This document shows positions 6,704 through 15,266 of a DNA stretch of 64,000 nucleotides, piece after piece. The notes under the pieces are model-generated. The model saw only the letters and a program-made list of their open reading frames with translations. It did no database searches and was not told where the DNA came from. The stretch comes from Paucibacter sp. TC2R-5 (GTDB lineage Bacteria > Pseudomonadota > Gammaproteobacteria > Burkholderiales > Burkholderiaceae_C). Position 1 is the first letter of the stretch; each line of letters starts with the position of its first letter. Position numbers and translations under genes: made by a program. The stretch spans positions 1 to 64,000 of the forward strand of contig NZ_JAJIRQ010000012.1 in NCBI RefSeq assembly GCF_025717605.1, written 5' to 3'.

Positions 6704-8622
6704 CCCGAAACACTCAAAGCGCGCGCAATGCGGTTGCGCGCCACCGTCGACTTGGGCACCTTGAAGGGGAACCAGGTCCGCACATCCTCTTCCAGCCCGA
6801 TGCCGTGCATATAGTTGTAGATGGCCTTTTTCAGCCCGACTCCCAAGCGGTCGTGGTCAACCCCGGTCGGGTCGATAAAACCAACATCGTTCTTGGCGAA
6901 TGAGACCGGCGGCAGGGGCCGCAAGCTCACGCCATATGCGGCTGGATCGCGCCCCACCGGTGAGTGCACCGTGCAGGCAAAGCGGTGGAAGAAGCCGCTT
7001 TGTATGCAGCCTTGCTCGAACAACTGACGGACATATTCCAAAGCATCGACGGTGTCTTGCACGGTCTGGGTCGGAAAGCCATACATCAGATAGGCATGCA
7101 CCAGGATGCCGGCATCGGTGAAGCCGCGCGTGACGCGCGCGACCTGCTCGACCGAAACGCCTTTTTTCATCAGCGTCAAAAGCCGGTCGGAAGCGACTTC
7201 CAGGCCACCCGAGATGGCGATGCAGCCGCTATCGGCCAACTGCTGACACAGCTCGGGGCTGAAAGATTTCTCGAAGCGGATATTGCCCCACCAGGAGATG
7301 CTGGTGTTGCGCGCCTGCAGCTCGGCCGCCAGCGCCTTCAAGGCCTTGGGCGGCGCGGCTTCATCGACGAAGTGAAAGCCAGTCTGGCCGGTCTCGGCGA
7401 CGATGGCTTCGATGCGGTCGACCAAGGTGGCGGCCGAAGTGCCCTCGTAGCGCGAGATGTAGTCCAGCGAAACATCGCAAAAGCTGCATTTCTTCCAGTA
7501 GCAGCCATGCGCGACGGTGAGCTTGTTCCAGCGGCCGTCCGACCAGAGTCGGTTCATTGGGTTGAGCATGTCCAGCAAGGACAGATAGCGGTCCAGCGGC
7601 AGGCCGTCCCAGGTCGGCGTGCCGACTTCGGCAAAGGCAATGTCCGGCTCGACAAAGTTGATGTACCTGACCTGGCCCTCTTCTCTGACAAAAGTCCTCA
7701 CCAGCCGCTGCTTGGAACGCTTGCCATTGAGGTGCTCCAGCAGCGCCAGCAACGGCCGCTCGCCGGCGTCCAAGGTCACATAGTCAAAGTAGTCAAACAC
7801 GCGCGGCTCGGTCAGCTCACGTAACTCGGTATTGACGAAGCCGCCACCCAAGGCGATCACCACGCCGGGATGGGCTGCGCGGATGAACTGAGCGATCCGG
7901 AATGCCGCGTAGACCGCGCCGGGAAAGGGAATCGACAGCAGCACCAGGCGCGGCTGGTGCTTTTCCATCGCCGCCAGGGCGAGCGCTTGCAGCGTGGTGT
8001 CCACCAGATTCAGCGGTGCCGCCAGCGCTTGGGCCAGTGGCTCGAAGGTCGGCTGGCTGGTCGCCAGCGACTCGGCATAGCGGACGAACTCGAAGCGCGG
8101 GTCGACCGCGTCGCGCAGCACATCGGCCAGATCGTTCAGGTAGAGCGTGGCCAGGTGGCGCGCTTTGTCTTGCAAGCCCAAAGCGCCAAAAGCCCAGGCC
8201 AAGGGATCGCCACCGTCTTCGTCGATATAGACATCAAGCGAGGCAAAACGCGGCCCCTCGGGCAAAAAGTTGCGGCCGCAGATGCGGTGCGCCAAGGTCG
8301 GGTCGCGCCCTTGCAAAAAGGCGATGGTGGCCCCAATGGTCGACACATAGACCTCGAATGCAGCGTCGAAGCCTTGCACCAGGGGCGTGCGCTTGTCCAA
8401 GGGCAAGGCATGAATGGCCTCACGCAGCGACAGCAAGCCGGCGCGCGAAAACAGCTTGAGCATCAAGGCCAGGGCCAGGTCTTCTTGCACCGCATCGACA
8501 GCACGCGAGCGCAAAAAACCGGTCAGATAGGCGGTCGAAGGGTAAGGCGTGTTGAGCTGGGTCATCGGTGGGATGACGGACAGCACACGCATGGCAGTGG
8601 GCAAAGAGGACTGGGGGGACAT
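6694..8622 (-). CDS. B12-binding-type radical SAM protein
   Basis: About 642 residues. The N-terminal half contains a cobalamin-binding-like Rossmann segment (VLLSIPFPG...IALGGGFVNTEL...VTLDAGERPL). The C-terminal half has the radical SAM core, with the cluster site CYWKKCSFC at about residues 372-380 (spacing CX4CX2C rather than the common CX3CX2C), followed by the TIM-barrel segments HFVDEAAPPKAL, ISWWGNIRF and ISGGLEVASDRLL. Radical SAM enzymes of this layout perform methylations, ring changes or sulfur chemistry; the substrate cannot be predicted. The start is ATG 8622 (MSPQSSLP); a longer frame to 8667 is less likely. It follows the TIGR03790-type gene by 74 bases on the same strand, so the two may be cotranscribed. 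Confidence 0.85.
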   Translation of the reverse strand: MSPQSSLPTAMRVLSVIPPMTQLNTPYPSTAYLTGFLRSRAVDAVQEDLALALMLKLFSRAGLLSLREAIHALPLDKRTPLVQGFDAAFEVYVSTIGATIAFLQGRDPTLAHRICGRNFLPEGPRFASLDVYIDEDGGDPLAWAFGALGLQDKARHLATLYLNDLADVLRDAVDPRFEFVRYAESLATSQPTFEPLAQALAAPLNLVDTTLQALALAAMEKHQPRLVLLSIPFPGAVYAAFRIAQFIRAAHPGVVIALGGGFVNTELRELTEPRVFDYFDYVTLDAGERPLLALLEHLNGKRSKQRLVRTFVREEGQVRYINFVEPDIAFAEVGTPTWDGLPLDRYLSLLDMLNPMNRLWSDGRWNKLTVAHGCYWKKCSFCDVSLDYISRYEGTSAATLVDRIEAIVAETGQTGFHFVDEAAPPKALKALAAELQARNTSISWWGNIRFEKSFSPELCQQLADSGCIAISGGLEVASDRLLTLMKKGVSVEQVARVTRGFTDAGILVHAYLMYGFPTQTVQDTVDALEYVRQLFEQGCIQSGFFHRFACTVHSPVGRDPAAYGVSLRPLPPVSFAKNDVGFIDPTGVDHDRLGVGLKKAIYNYMHGIGLEEDVRTWFPFKVPKSTVARNRIARALSVSGQG

Positions 8623-8696
8623 AGAAACGCCTGGAGGGGGCCTCATTTTGCCTGCCTGGCCGACCACTCGCCCAGCGCCGCGCTAAAGCCTGCCGC

Positions 8697-10103
8697 TCAC
8701 AGCGTGCATTGCAGGGTCGAATCGTTAGCGCATGGGCCGCGCCAGCGCAACTCGGTGGCATTGGCCGGGGGCAGCGGCGAGCGCAAGGTCTGCGCTTCCG
8801 CTCGGCTGACGTTGAAGGTGGCCAGGGCGGTCCAGCTCCCTGCTGCACCGGCGCGGTACTCGAGGCTGTAGCTCGCCTTGGGGCGCAGTGCGCGCGTGCT
8901 GATCAGGTATTGCGTTTTGTCCAAGGTGAAACTGGGGCTGTCGGGAAATGGCCGCGCCAGCGGCTCGCCGACGAACAGGCCCTGGCCCGGCCATTGCACC
9001 GATTTCCAATAGGCCTCGATGACGGTCTCACCGCGAAAATAATGATCCATCAAGACGGAGGCTTGCGGAAACTTTTGGGTGTAGCTGCAGGGCTCCTCGA
9101 CAGTGCCATAGCTGGCCGTGGCGCCGGCATCCAGCCAGTCGGTGATGGGCATCTGACCGGAGCTAGGCAGCAAGCCACCGTAGGAAGTCAGATGATCGGC
9201 CACAGCACCGGGCCTGAAACTCACGCTACTCAACTTGGGCACGTTGGCCAGACCGGTGAAGTAGAACAAGACACCGATCTTGGCTTCGATGAAGTCGGCC
9301 GCTGCGCCTGCCGAGTTGTCGATGTAATTGAGCTTCAGCCGCCCGGCCCAGGCGGCGGGCAGGCCGGTGTAATCGGAAAAGCGCACGCTGCGTGCCTCGT
9401 CGCTGGTGCGCAGCAAATAGCCGTCGCCGGCGGGCTGGCTGGCGTCGGCGCGCACACCTCGGTCGATCAGGGTCTTGGCGGCGGCCAGAGTCGCCGCACC
9501 CAGCATCATCGAGGGGCGGATCTTGTGATCCACCCAGGCCTGCTTGGACTCGGAATCAAAGTAGCTGGACGACGCGGTGCTGGAGCAACCGCCACAATAC
9601 TTGCTGTCAAAACCAAAGGCCATGGCACTGGTGATGCTCATCGCGCAAGAGCCCACCACGCGGGACGGCGCCGTCCAAGTCAGCAGCGTGGCCTGCACGC
9701 CGGCAGGCAGCTTGGCGTCAACTTCGGCCTTCAGGGCCGCAAAGTCGGGCGCCGAGATCGTCGCAGATGCGGTGTTCAGCTTGACCCGGATGATGTTGGC
9801 GGACGGGATGGCGCGCGCCGTTTGATAATAGCTGGCGATCGCCTCGGATTGCGCGTCGCCGTCGACCACGATGACCGCCAGTTCGGCGGCACCGAGACCA
9901 CCCCGAGGCAGACTGAAGCCCAAGGTGCTGTTGGCACTCCCGATCGGCACCGGCGTGCTTGTAGGCGGTGACGTCTCCTGAGCATTGGTGGCAGAGCCAC
10001 CGCCGCCCCCACAAGCGCTGAGAAACAAGAGCAAGGCGCAGCCGAGCATGCGCGAGAGGCTGCGCCCTGAAGCGCAAGGGTTGGCTGTGCTGAATGCATA
10101 CAT
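8697..10103 (-). CDS. TIGR03790-family lipoprotein
   Basis: A 468-residue protein with a type II signal peptide: a basic N-region, hydrophobic ALLLFLSA and lipobox LSAC followed by five Gly. The body has the family's features: ELAVIVVDGDAQSEAIASYY, ARAIPSANIIRVKL, LLTWTAPSRVVGSCAMS and FGFDSKYCGGC. As I remember it, the TIGR03790 family is uncharacterised but restricted to species that carry exosortase/PEP-CTERM systems, which fits the PEP-CTERM genes at 54-62 kb. ATG 10103 is chosen because it puts the signal peptide at the N-terminus; the frame extends to 10262 without such a feature. A periplasmic or outer-membrane location is expected. Confidence 0.85.
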   Translation of the reverse strand: MYAFSTANPCASGRSLSRMLGCALLLFLSACGGGGGSATNAQETSPPTSTPVPIGSANSTLGFSLPRGGLGAAELAVIVVDGDAQSEAIASYYQTARAIPSANIIRVKLNTASATISAPDFAALKAEVDAKLPAGVQATLLTWTAPSRVVGSCAMSITSAMAFGFDSKYCGGCSSTASSSYFDSESKQAWVDHKIRPSMMLGAATLAAAKTLIDRGVRADASQPAGDGYLLRTSDEARSVRFSDYTGLPAAWAGRLKLNYIDNSAGAAADFIEAKIGVLFYFTGLANVPKLSSVSFRPGAVADHLTSYGGLLPSSGQMPITDWLDAGATASYGTVEEPCSYTQKFPQASVLMDHYFRGETVIEAYWKSVQWPGQGLFVGEPLARPFPDSPSFTLDKTQYLISTRALRPKASYSLEYRAGAAGSWTALATFNVSRAEAQTLRSPLPPANATELRWRGPCANDSTLQCTL

Positions 10104-10501
10104 AGACCAAATTGTCTCGCGTCCAACTGGGTGACAAAGCGAAAGATGAGTTGTGCCTGGCACCCTGTTCGAGCCATCTAGGCCCCAACGCGACCGAATA
10201 AGATCGAAAAGCGCGTCAAGGCTGGCTTGAGTGTGTGCGAAAACACCACAGAAATCAGGCATGGTGGAAGCAGTCGTGAACTAAAGCAGTGCAAGCATGG
10301 AATACAAAGACTTCAATGAAATCAATGAATTTCAAATAGTGAGCACACACCAACACCGCCAAGTCGGTGCACTTTGCCCGTAAAAACCCCAAGTGCGGGC
10401 ATGCTGGCCCGCGTCTACATTGCGTTCACTCGAAGCGTCCGCGACCCGGATGCTAGGGCGGCCGAGGAGACAATCTCGAGCGAAGCAGTACAAACAATAA
10501 A
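10104..10501. other. Intergenic region upstream of the TIGR03790 gene
   Basis: About 400 bases with no convincing open frame on either strand. It should contain the promoter of the minus-strand lipoprotein gene. At the right end lie a 13-bp palindrome and a strong hairpin, described separately. Confidence 0.35.
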
Positions 10502-10514
10502 GTGACACTGTCAC
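10502..10514. promoter_or_regulatory. Palindrome GTGACA-C-TGTCAC
   Basis: A perfect 6-1-6 inverted repeat eight bases before the terminator-like hairpin. It may be an operator or part of a structured small transcript. No family is assigned. Confidence 0.3.
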
Positions 10515-10521
10515 AATCAAT

Positions 10522-10556
10522 GGGTCGCTGAAATCAGTTTTCAGCGACCCGTTTTT
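10522..10556 (+). terminator. Strong intrinsic terminator with no gene upstream on the same strand
   Basis: GGGTCGCTGAAA (10522-10533) pairs perfectly with TTTCAGCGACCC (10539-10550), loop TCAGT, followed by GTTTTTCTTTT. This is a textbook rho-independent terminator reading on the plus strand, yet no plus-strand gene lies between the divergent TIGR03790 gene and this point. The tauE-like gene begins 53 bases downstream. A short non-coding transcript ending here is the simplest explanation. Confidence 0.7.
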
Positions 10557-10608
10557 CTTTTCGGCAACAGTTTGATGCTGCGCGTCACCTGCCCCTCTCT
10601 TCCCCTGC

Positions 10609-11370
10609 ATGCTTGAACTCTTGACCGTCGCGTTGGCCTCCCTGATGGCAGGCTTTATTGATGCCGTGGTCGGCGGCGGCGGCTTGATTCTGGTTCCGGC
10701 CTTGTTCGGCGTGTTTCCTCAAGCGGCACCCGCCACACTTTTCGGTACCAACAAGGGCGCGTCGATCTGGGGCACAGCCTGGGCTACGGCGCAATATGCA
10801 CGGCGAGTCTCGCTGAATTGGTCGGCATTGCTGCCCGCCGCAGCGATCGCATTGGCCGGGAGCTTCGCCGGCGCCTGGACGGTCACCTTGATAGACCCGA
10901 GTTTTTTGCGCCGCGCCTTGCCGTTGATCTTGGCTCTGGTGCTGATCTACACCCTGGCGCGCAAGGACTTGGGCCGCCAGCACGCGCCGCGCTTCAGCGG
11001 CCGCACCGAAACGCTGGCCGCCGGTGGCATCGGTTTGATCGTGGGCTTTTATGACGGGTTCTTTGGCCCGGGCACCGGCAGCTTCTTTGTATTTCTATTC
11101 GTACGCTTGCTGGGTTACGACTTCTTGCATGCCTCGGCCACTGCCAAACTGATGAACACGGCCACCAATGCGGCCGCCATCGCGCTGTTCGCCTACAAGG
11201 GCCATATCTGGTGGCATATCGCAGCGGTGATGGCCGTCACCAATGTGGCCGGCAGCTTGGTCGGCACGCGCATGGCGCTGGCGCGTGGTGCCGGTTTTGT
11301 GCGCGGCATGTTCATCGTGGTGGTCAGTGCGCTGATCCTGAAGACGGGCTGGGATGCCTTCTTGCGCTAA
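10609..11370 (+). CDS. TauE/SafE (TSUP) family inner-membrane exporter
   Basis: A 253-residue polytopic protein with about seven or eight hydrophobic segments and the two family half-motifs: GFIDAVVGGGGLILVPAL near the N-terminus and GFYDGFFGPGTGSFFVF after the central loop. TSUP proteins move sulfite, sulfoacetate or other organosulfur anions across the inner membrane; which anion is used here is unknown. ATG 10609 is the first start and gives the expected N-terminal helix (LTVALASLMAGFID). The gene sits between a strong terminator and the HDOD gene 101 bases downstream, so it may be transcribed alone. Confidence 0.88.
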   Translation: MLELLTVALASLMAGFIDAVVGGGGLILVPALFGVFPQAAPATLFGTNKGASIWGTAWATAQYARRVSLNWSALLPAAAIALAGSFAGAWTVTLIDPSFLRRALPLILALVLIYTLARKDLGRQHAPRFSGRTETLAAGGIGLIVGFYDGFFGPGTGSFFVFLFVRLLGYDFLHASATAKLMNTATNAAAIALFAYKGHIWWHIAAVMAVTNVAGSLVGTRMALARGAGFVRGMFIVVVSALILKTGWDAFLR

Positions 11371-11471
11371 CCCTGCGATACAACAGTTGCTTGCAAAGAC
11401 TTGCGCTACGCCGCCAGCAAAACAGCCGCGCTAAGCACTAAGATCGCACAAGTTTCAGGAGGTTCCTCACC

Positions 11472-12290
11472 ATGCCCGTCGATCCAACATTGCGCACGCT
11501 TGACATCGAAATTCCGACTCAGCCCGAGGTCTTGGTCAAGCTATCGCTGTTGATGGCGGCCGAGGACATAGATTTACTGGCGATGTCTTCCCTGGTCGAG
11601 ACCGATATGGCGCTGGCGGCGGCGGTCTTGAAGGCCGTCAACTCTTCACTCTATGGCTTGCGCGGCCGCGTCCAGACCGTGCATCAGGCGCTGACCTACC
11701 TGGGCATGCGCGAAGTCGCCTCGATTACTTTCGAGATGGGCTTGCGCGCCGCGTTCCCGCCTGCGGCTGAGCTGGAGCCGGTCTGGAAGCGCGCCGCCGA
11801 GCGCGGCTTGCTGATGGGCCGCATGGGGCAGATGCTGGGCATCGACCCCTGGGCCGCGCATTCGGCAGGTCTGTTTGAGGAGTGCGGCAAAGCGGTCTTG
11901 TATCGCCATGCGCCGGCGCATTACCCGGCCATGTTGCGGGCGGCGGCTAGCGACGTCGAATTGGTGCAACTCGAACACACGGCCTTCGGCGTTAGTCACG
12001 ACGCACTGGGCGCGGCGCTGTGCGAGAGCTGGGGACTGGCGCCGGCCGCAGTGGCCAGTGTCCGGCACCATGTCGAAGTTCAAGCCACGCTGCTGATGCC
12101 CGAGGCTCTGCAACGCCGCGGCGTTAGCGCCATCTCCACGATTGCCTGGGCCTTGCTGCTGCATCCCGAGCGTTTAGATGAGGTGGCGAGCGATATCGCT
12201 CCGCAAGCCTCACTGGACGAAGCCCTGGTGTTGCGCGCCGCACGTCGCGTCAGCGACCAGATGCAGCAGGCGCTCGAGCGCGATCGCTGA
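11472..12290 (+). CDS. HDOD-domain signalling protein
   Basis: A 272-residue protein with the HDOD domain in its N-terminal two thirds (IPTQPEVLVKLSLLMA, LAAAVLKAVNSSLYG, VHQALTYLGMREV, HSAGLFEECGKAV). HDOD domains are relatives of HD phosphodiesterases that usually lack the metal ligands and act in signalling, motility or stress responses. A good ribosome binding site (CAGGAGG) lies at 11457-11463. The gene converges on the diguanylate cyclase gene with 17 bases between their ends. No output domain follows the HDOD domain, so it would act through partners. Confidence 0.85.
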   Translation: MPVDPTLRTLDIEIPTQPEVLVKLSLLMAAEDIDLLAMSSLVETDMALAAAVLKAVNSSLYGLRGRVQTVHQALTYLGMREVASITFEMGLRAAFPPAAELEPVWKRAAERGLLMGRMGQMLGIDPWAAHSAGLFEECGKAVLYRHAPAHYPAMLRAAASDVELVQLEHTAFGVSHDALGAALCESWGLAPAAVASVRHHVEVQATLLMPEALQRRGVSAISTIAWALLLHPERLDEVASDIAPQASLDEALVLRAARRVSDQMQQALERDR

Positions 12291-12307
12291 CGAGAACCGA
12301 CAGCGGG

Positions 12308-13591
12308 CTAAGGATGCCCGCTTGATGCCGCGAGGCTGAGGCGGTCGCGGCCGGCATGCTTGGCGATGTAAAGCGCTTCGTCGGCAGCCTGCATCAAGGC
12401 ATGCGGGCTCAAATAGGGGTGCGCCGGGCTGTAGGCGGCCAAGCCGACGCTGACGGTCAGCACCCGGCCGCTCACGCCACCTTCATGCGGCACTTTCAGC
12501 TCACGCAGGTCTTCACGCAATTGCTCCAGCAAACCCTGGGTGACGTCCAGCCCAAAGCCCGGCAGCAGGGCAACGAACTCCTCGCCGCCGAGTCGCGCCA
12601 CCAGATCGGTATCGCGCTTGAAGCGCACCGACAGCAGTTGCGCAAAACGTGCCAGCACCGCGTCGCCAGCCGCAACGCCGTAACGTTCATTGAAATTCTT
12701 GAAATGATCCAGATCCAAGACCGCCAGCGCCAAATGGCCACGTTGGCGCTGCGCGCGTTTGAACTCTCGCCTGAGACCCTCATCAAACTCCCGCCGATTG
12801 GCCAGGCCGGTCAGCTCATCGATGCGGCTGAGCCGACCCAGTTCCAAGTTTTTTTGCGCCAATGACTGCTCGGCCGAGCGCAGTGCTTCTTGCTGCCGAC
12901 TCACTTCCAGTCGCAACTGCTCGGCGCGGGCTTGCTCCTCTTGCAGCTGCAGCCACAGGCTTTGCTGCGCGCGCGTGATCGAGTGGGAGATGCGCGCCAA
13001 TTCATTCGGCTGCGACTGCGCTTGCAGTGGCTCCTGCGGCGGCGGCAAGGTGGAGTCAAAGGTATCGGCGTGGCTGGCCAATCGACGCAGCGGCTGCAGA
13101 GGCCGCAACAGCATGCGGTCCAAAACAAAGATCAAGACCAGACTCAGCAGCAGCACCAGGCTCAGATCGCGCCACAGCATGGCCGGCAATTGCTCGCGCC
13201 AAAAATTCCTTTGCAAAGCCTCCGATTGCCGGCCCAAGTCATTTCGCCCAACGCCCAAGTCTGAGGAGGTCTGATACACCAAGCCGCGCGCCTTGGCTTG
13301 CTCATCGCGCCCAGGCAAGGAGCCCTGTCCCACCTCAAATGCCAGTTGCTGCTGCATTTGATAGCGCAGGTGAAGGGCGTCAGTCGCGCAGACCAGCAAC
13401 AGGCTCACCGAGACGACGGCAAGGGCCAAGCGCAGGCGGATCGAACCGAGGCGGGCTGAGGCTGGTGTTGCTGCAGCGGCGGACGGGAGGTCGGCCGCTA
13501 CAGCGTCCAGCGGTGCTGCAGATGAGAGAGGGCGCTGACTCACGGCTGGGCTCGGGCAAGGAGAGGAGGATGCAGAGCTGCCATTGTGCAT
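12308..13591 (-). CDS. Membrane-bound diguanylate cyclase (GGDEF)
   Basis: A 427-residue protein. A hydrophobic segment at about 52-68 (LRLALAVVSVSLLLVCA), a periplasmic stretch, a second segment at about 138-160 (LSLVLLLSLVLIFVL), a coiled coil at about 205-250, then the GGDEF domain (DELTGLANRREFDE to the C-terminus). The active-site signature is GGEEF, preceded by RDTD five residues earlier, which matches the RxxD inhibitory site. It is therefore expected to make c-di-GMP from GTP with product feedback, in response to a periplasmic or membrane signal. It lies upstream of, and may be separate from, the FHA/PP2C/kinase genes, which run on the same strand. Confidence 0.92.
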   Translation of the reverse strand: MHNGSSASSSPCPSPAVSQRPLSSAAPLDAVAADLPSAAAATPASARLGSIRLRLALAVVSVSLLLVCATDALHLRYQMQQQLAFEVGQGSLPGRDEQAKARGLVYQTSSDLGVGRNDLGRQSEALQRNFWREQLPAMLWRDLSLVLLLSLVLIFVLDRMLLRPLQPLRRLASHADTFDSTLPPPQEPLQAQSQPNELARISHSITRAQQSLWLQLQEEQARAEQLRLEVSRQQEALRSAEQSLAQKNLELGRLSRIDELTGLANRREFDEGLRREFKRAQRQRGHLALAVLDLDHFKNFNERYGVAAGDAVLARFAQLLSVRFKRDTDLVARLGGEEFVALLPGFGLDVTQGLLEQLREDLRELKVPHEGGVSGRVLTVSVGLAAYSPAHPYLSPHALMQAADEALYIAKHAGRDRLSLAASSGHP

Positions 13592-13746
13592 GGCCGCCTG
13601 GATTCAGAACGCCCCAAAACACCAGGGTATTCCCAGACTGAACGGAGCTTGGGCACCCCATTTAGGCCACTTCGCGGCATTTCGGGCCTCTTGTGGCCAC
13701 TTCGGGCGCCGGCATCGAGGCCGACGCTAGTCTTCAGGCGCTGAGT

Positions 13747-14400
13747 TCAGGCATTGATGAACTGCATCTGCGTGCCGGCCAACTCAATCACATCGCCGTT
13801 CTTGAGTGCGACCGACTCACCTGTCAAGGGTGCGCCGTTGACGCTGGGCCGTGCCACCCCTTCGACATGGGCAAAGACGTAGCCGCTGGGCCGCTTGGTG
13901 ATGGAGGCGACTTGCACACCCGGCTTGCCGACCGTGGTCACGACCTTGGTCAAGCTGACCTCACGGCCTGCCGCCGCGCCATTCAAAACCTTGATCGATG
14001 CGGTCGAGGCGTTGGCCGCGCCCGTCAAGGTGCCGAATCCCGAAGGCAAGCCAGAGGCGGTCGGCAAGGCCGCACCGGGCTTCAAGATCATGGTCTTTTC
14101 GTAATCGCCGGCATCCTCAAGCAGATATTTGATCTTGTACTTGCCGATTTCAACAATGTCGCTGTTCGCGAGCAATTGCTTTTTGATCGCCTTGCCGTTG
14201 ATATAGGTTCCGTTGGTCGAATTCAAATCTTCGATAAAGACATCTCCACCAACCATCTGCAAGACGGCATGCTCGCCGCTGACCGCCAGGTTGTCGATCA
14301 CGATGTCGTTGTACGGCCGGCGCCCAAGCGTGGTCTTGTCCTTGGTAATTTGGACATCTTTAATCACCACCCCATCGAGCGAAACCACCAGTTTGCCCAT
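13747..14400 (-). CDS. FHA-domain protein with two FHA-like modules
   Basis: A 217-residue soluble protein. Residues 1-90 form a classic FHA domain (GRRPYNDIVIDNLAVSGEHA and NSTNGTYING), which binds phosphothreonine peptides. The C-terminal half (from about 135) looks like a second, more degenerate FHA-type sandwich (GREVSLTKVVTTVGKPG, SVNGAPLTGESVALKNGD). Between them is YEKTMILKPG, with a Thr that could itself be phosphorylated. It lies 77 bases downstream of the PP2C gene, on the same strand as the kinase gene, which makes it the likely reader of that kinase's phosphorylation. This link is inference from context. Confidence 0.88.
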   Translation of the reverse strand: MGKLVVSLDGVVIKDVQITKDKTTLGRRPYNDIVIDNLAVSGEHAVLQMVGGDVFIEDLNSTNGTYINGKAIKKQLLANSDIVEIGKYKIKYLLEDAGDYEKTMILKPGAALPTASGLPSGFGTLTGAANASTASIKVLNGAAAGREVSLTKVVTTVGKPGVQVASITKRPSGYVFAHVEGVARPSVNGAPLTGESVALKNGDVIELAGTQMQFINA

Positions 14401-14477
14401 GCTTTGACCTCGATCCTGTTGTCTTATTGCTTGCGTCTGCGCTGCCTAGCAGCACCACTCATATTCTTCAGCCCAGT

Positions 14478-15266
14478 TCAGCGCCGCCCAAACGGCCACC
14501 AAGCTCGGCCCTCTGGCTTGACCCGACCTTCGGCGCGAACCAACACCAGGGCGATATTATCTCGGCCACCCATGTCATTGGCGCCGTCAATCAAGGCCTG
14601 CGCCGCTTCCGACAAAGATGGGTGGTTTAAGAGCAACTGGCAGATGGCTGCATCGTCCAGCATATCGGACAGGCCGTCCGAGCAAAATAGGTAGACATCC
14701 CCAGGCTGCACTTCATGCAAATGCAGCTCCAGCATCACCGAATCCTCGACGCCGACAGCGCGGGTGACCAAATTTTTATTGCTGGACTGGGCTGCTTCTT
14801 CAGCGGTCAGCAGACCGGCATCGAGTTGCTCCTGCAAGAGCGAGTGGTCACGGGTGATTTGCGTCAGATGGCCGGCACGCATGCGGTAAGCACGCGAATC
14901 ACCGACATGGCCCATCAAGAGGCCCTCCTCGCGGAACACGCCGACCACCAAGGTCGTGCCCATGCCGGCATAGCGCGGGTTGGTGTTGGCGGCGTTGAAG
15001 ATCGCGCGGTTGGCATTATCAACACAGATGTCCATCGCCCGCCGCACATCCACAGCACTGGCGCTGCTGGCCGACTCTTTCAGCCAGCGGCCGAGCTCGG
15101 CGCGGATGAAGCTGGTCAACATCTGACTGGCCACTTCACCGGCGTTGTAGCCGCCCATGCCATCGGCCAGCACAGCCAATCCGACCGCCTCGTCCATGGC
15201 GACCGAGTCTTCATTGTTGTCGCGTGCGCGGCCCACATCGGTGGCGCTGAAAAACTCCAGGGTCAT
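14478..15266 (-). CDS. PP2C-family Ser/Thr protein phosphatase
   Basis: A 262-residue protein with all PP2C metal-binding motifs: RDNNEDS, LADGMGGYNAGEVAS, GHVGDSRAYRMR, RDHSLL, LFCSDGLSDML and GGRDNIALVLV. It dephosphorylates phospho-Ser/Thr proteins with Mn or Mg. Its start overlaps the stop of the kinase gene by four bases (ATGA), a sign of translational coupling, so kinase and phosphatase are made together as an antagonist pair. Without a signal or membrane segment it is cytosolic. Confidence 0.93.
   Translation of the reverse strand: MTLEFFSATDVGRARDNNEDSVAMDEAVGLAVLADGMGGYNAGEVASQMLTSFIRAELGRWLKESASSASAVDVRRAMDICVDNANRAIFNAANTNPRYAGMGTTLVVGVFREEGLLMGHVGDSRAYRMRAGHLTQITRDHSLLQEQLDAGLLTAEEAAQSSNKNLVTRAVGVEDSVMLELHLHEVQPGDVYLFCSDGLSDMLDDAAICQLLLNHPSLSEAAQALIDGANDMGGRDNIALVLVRAEGRVKPEGRAWWPFGRR

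Noticed and set aside
10332-10610. Minus-strand frame of 92 codons before the TauE-like gene
   Set aside because: Composition is not coding-like, and it spans a perfect terminator hairpin.
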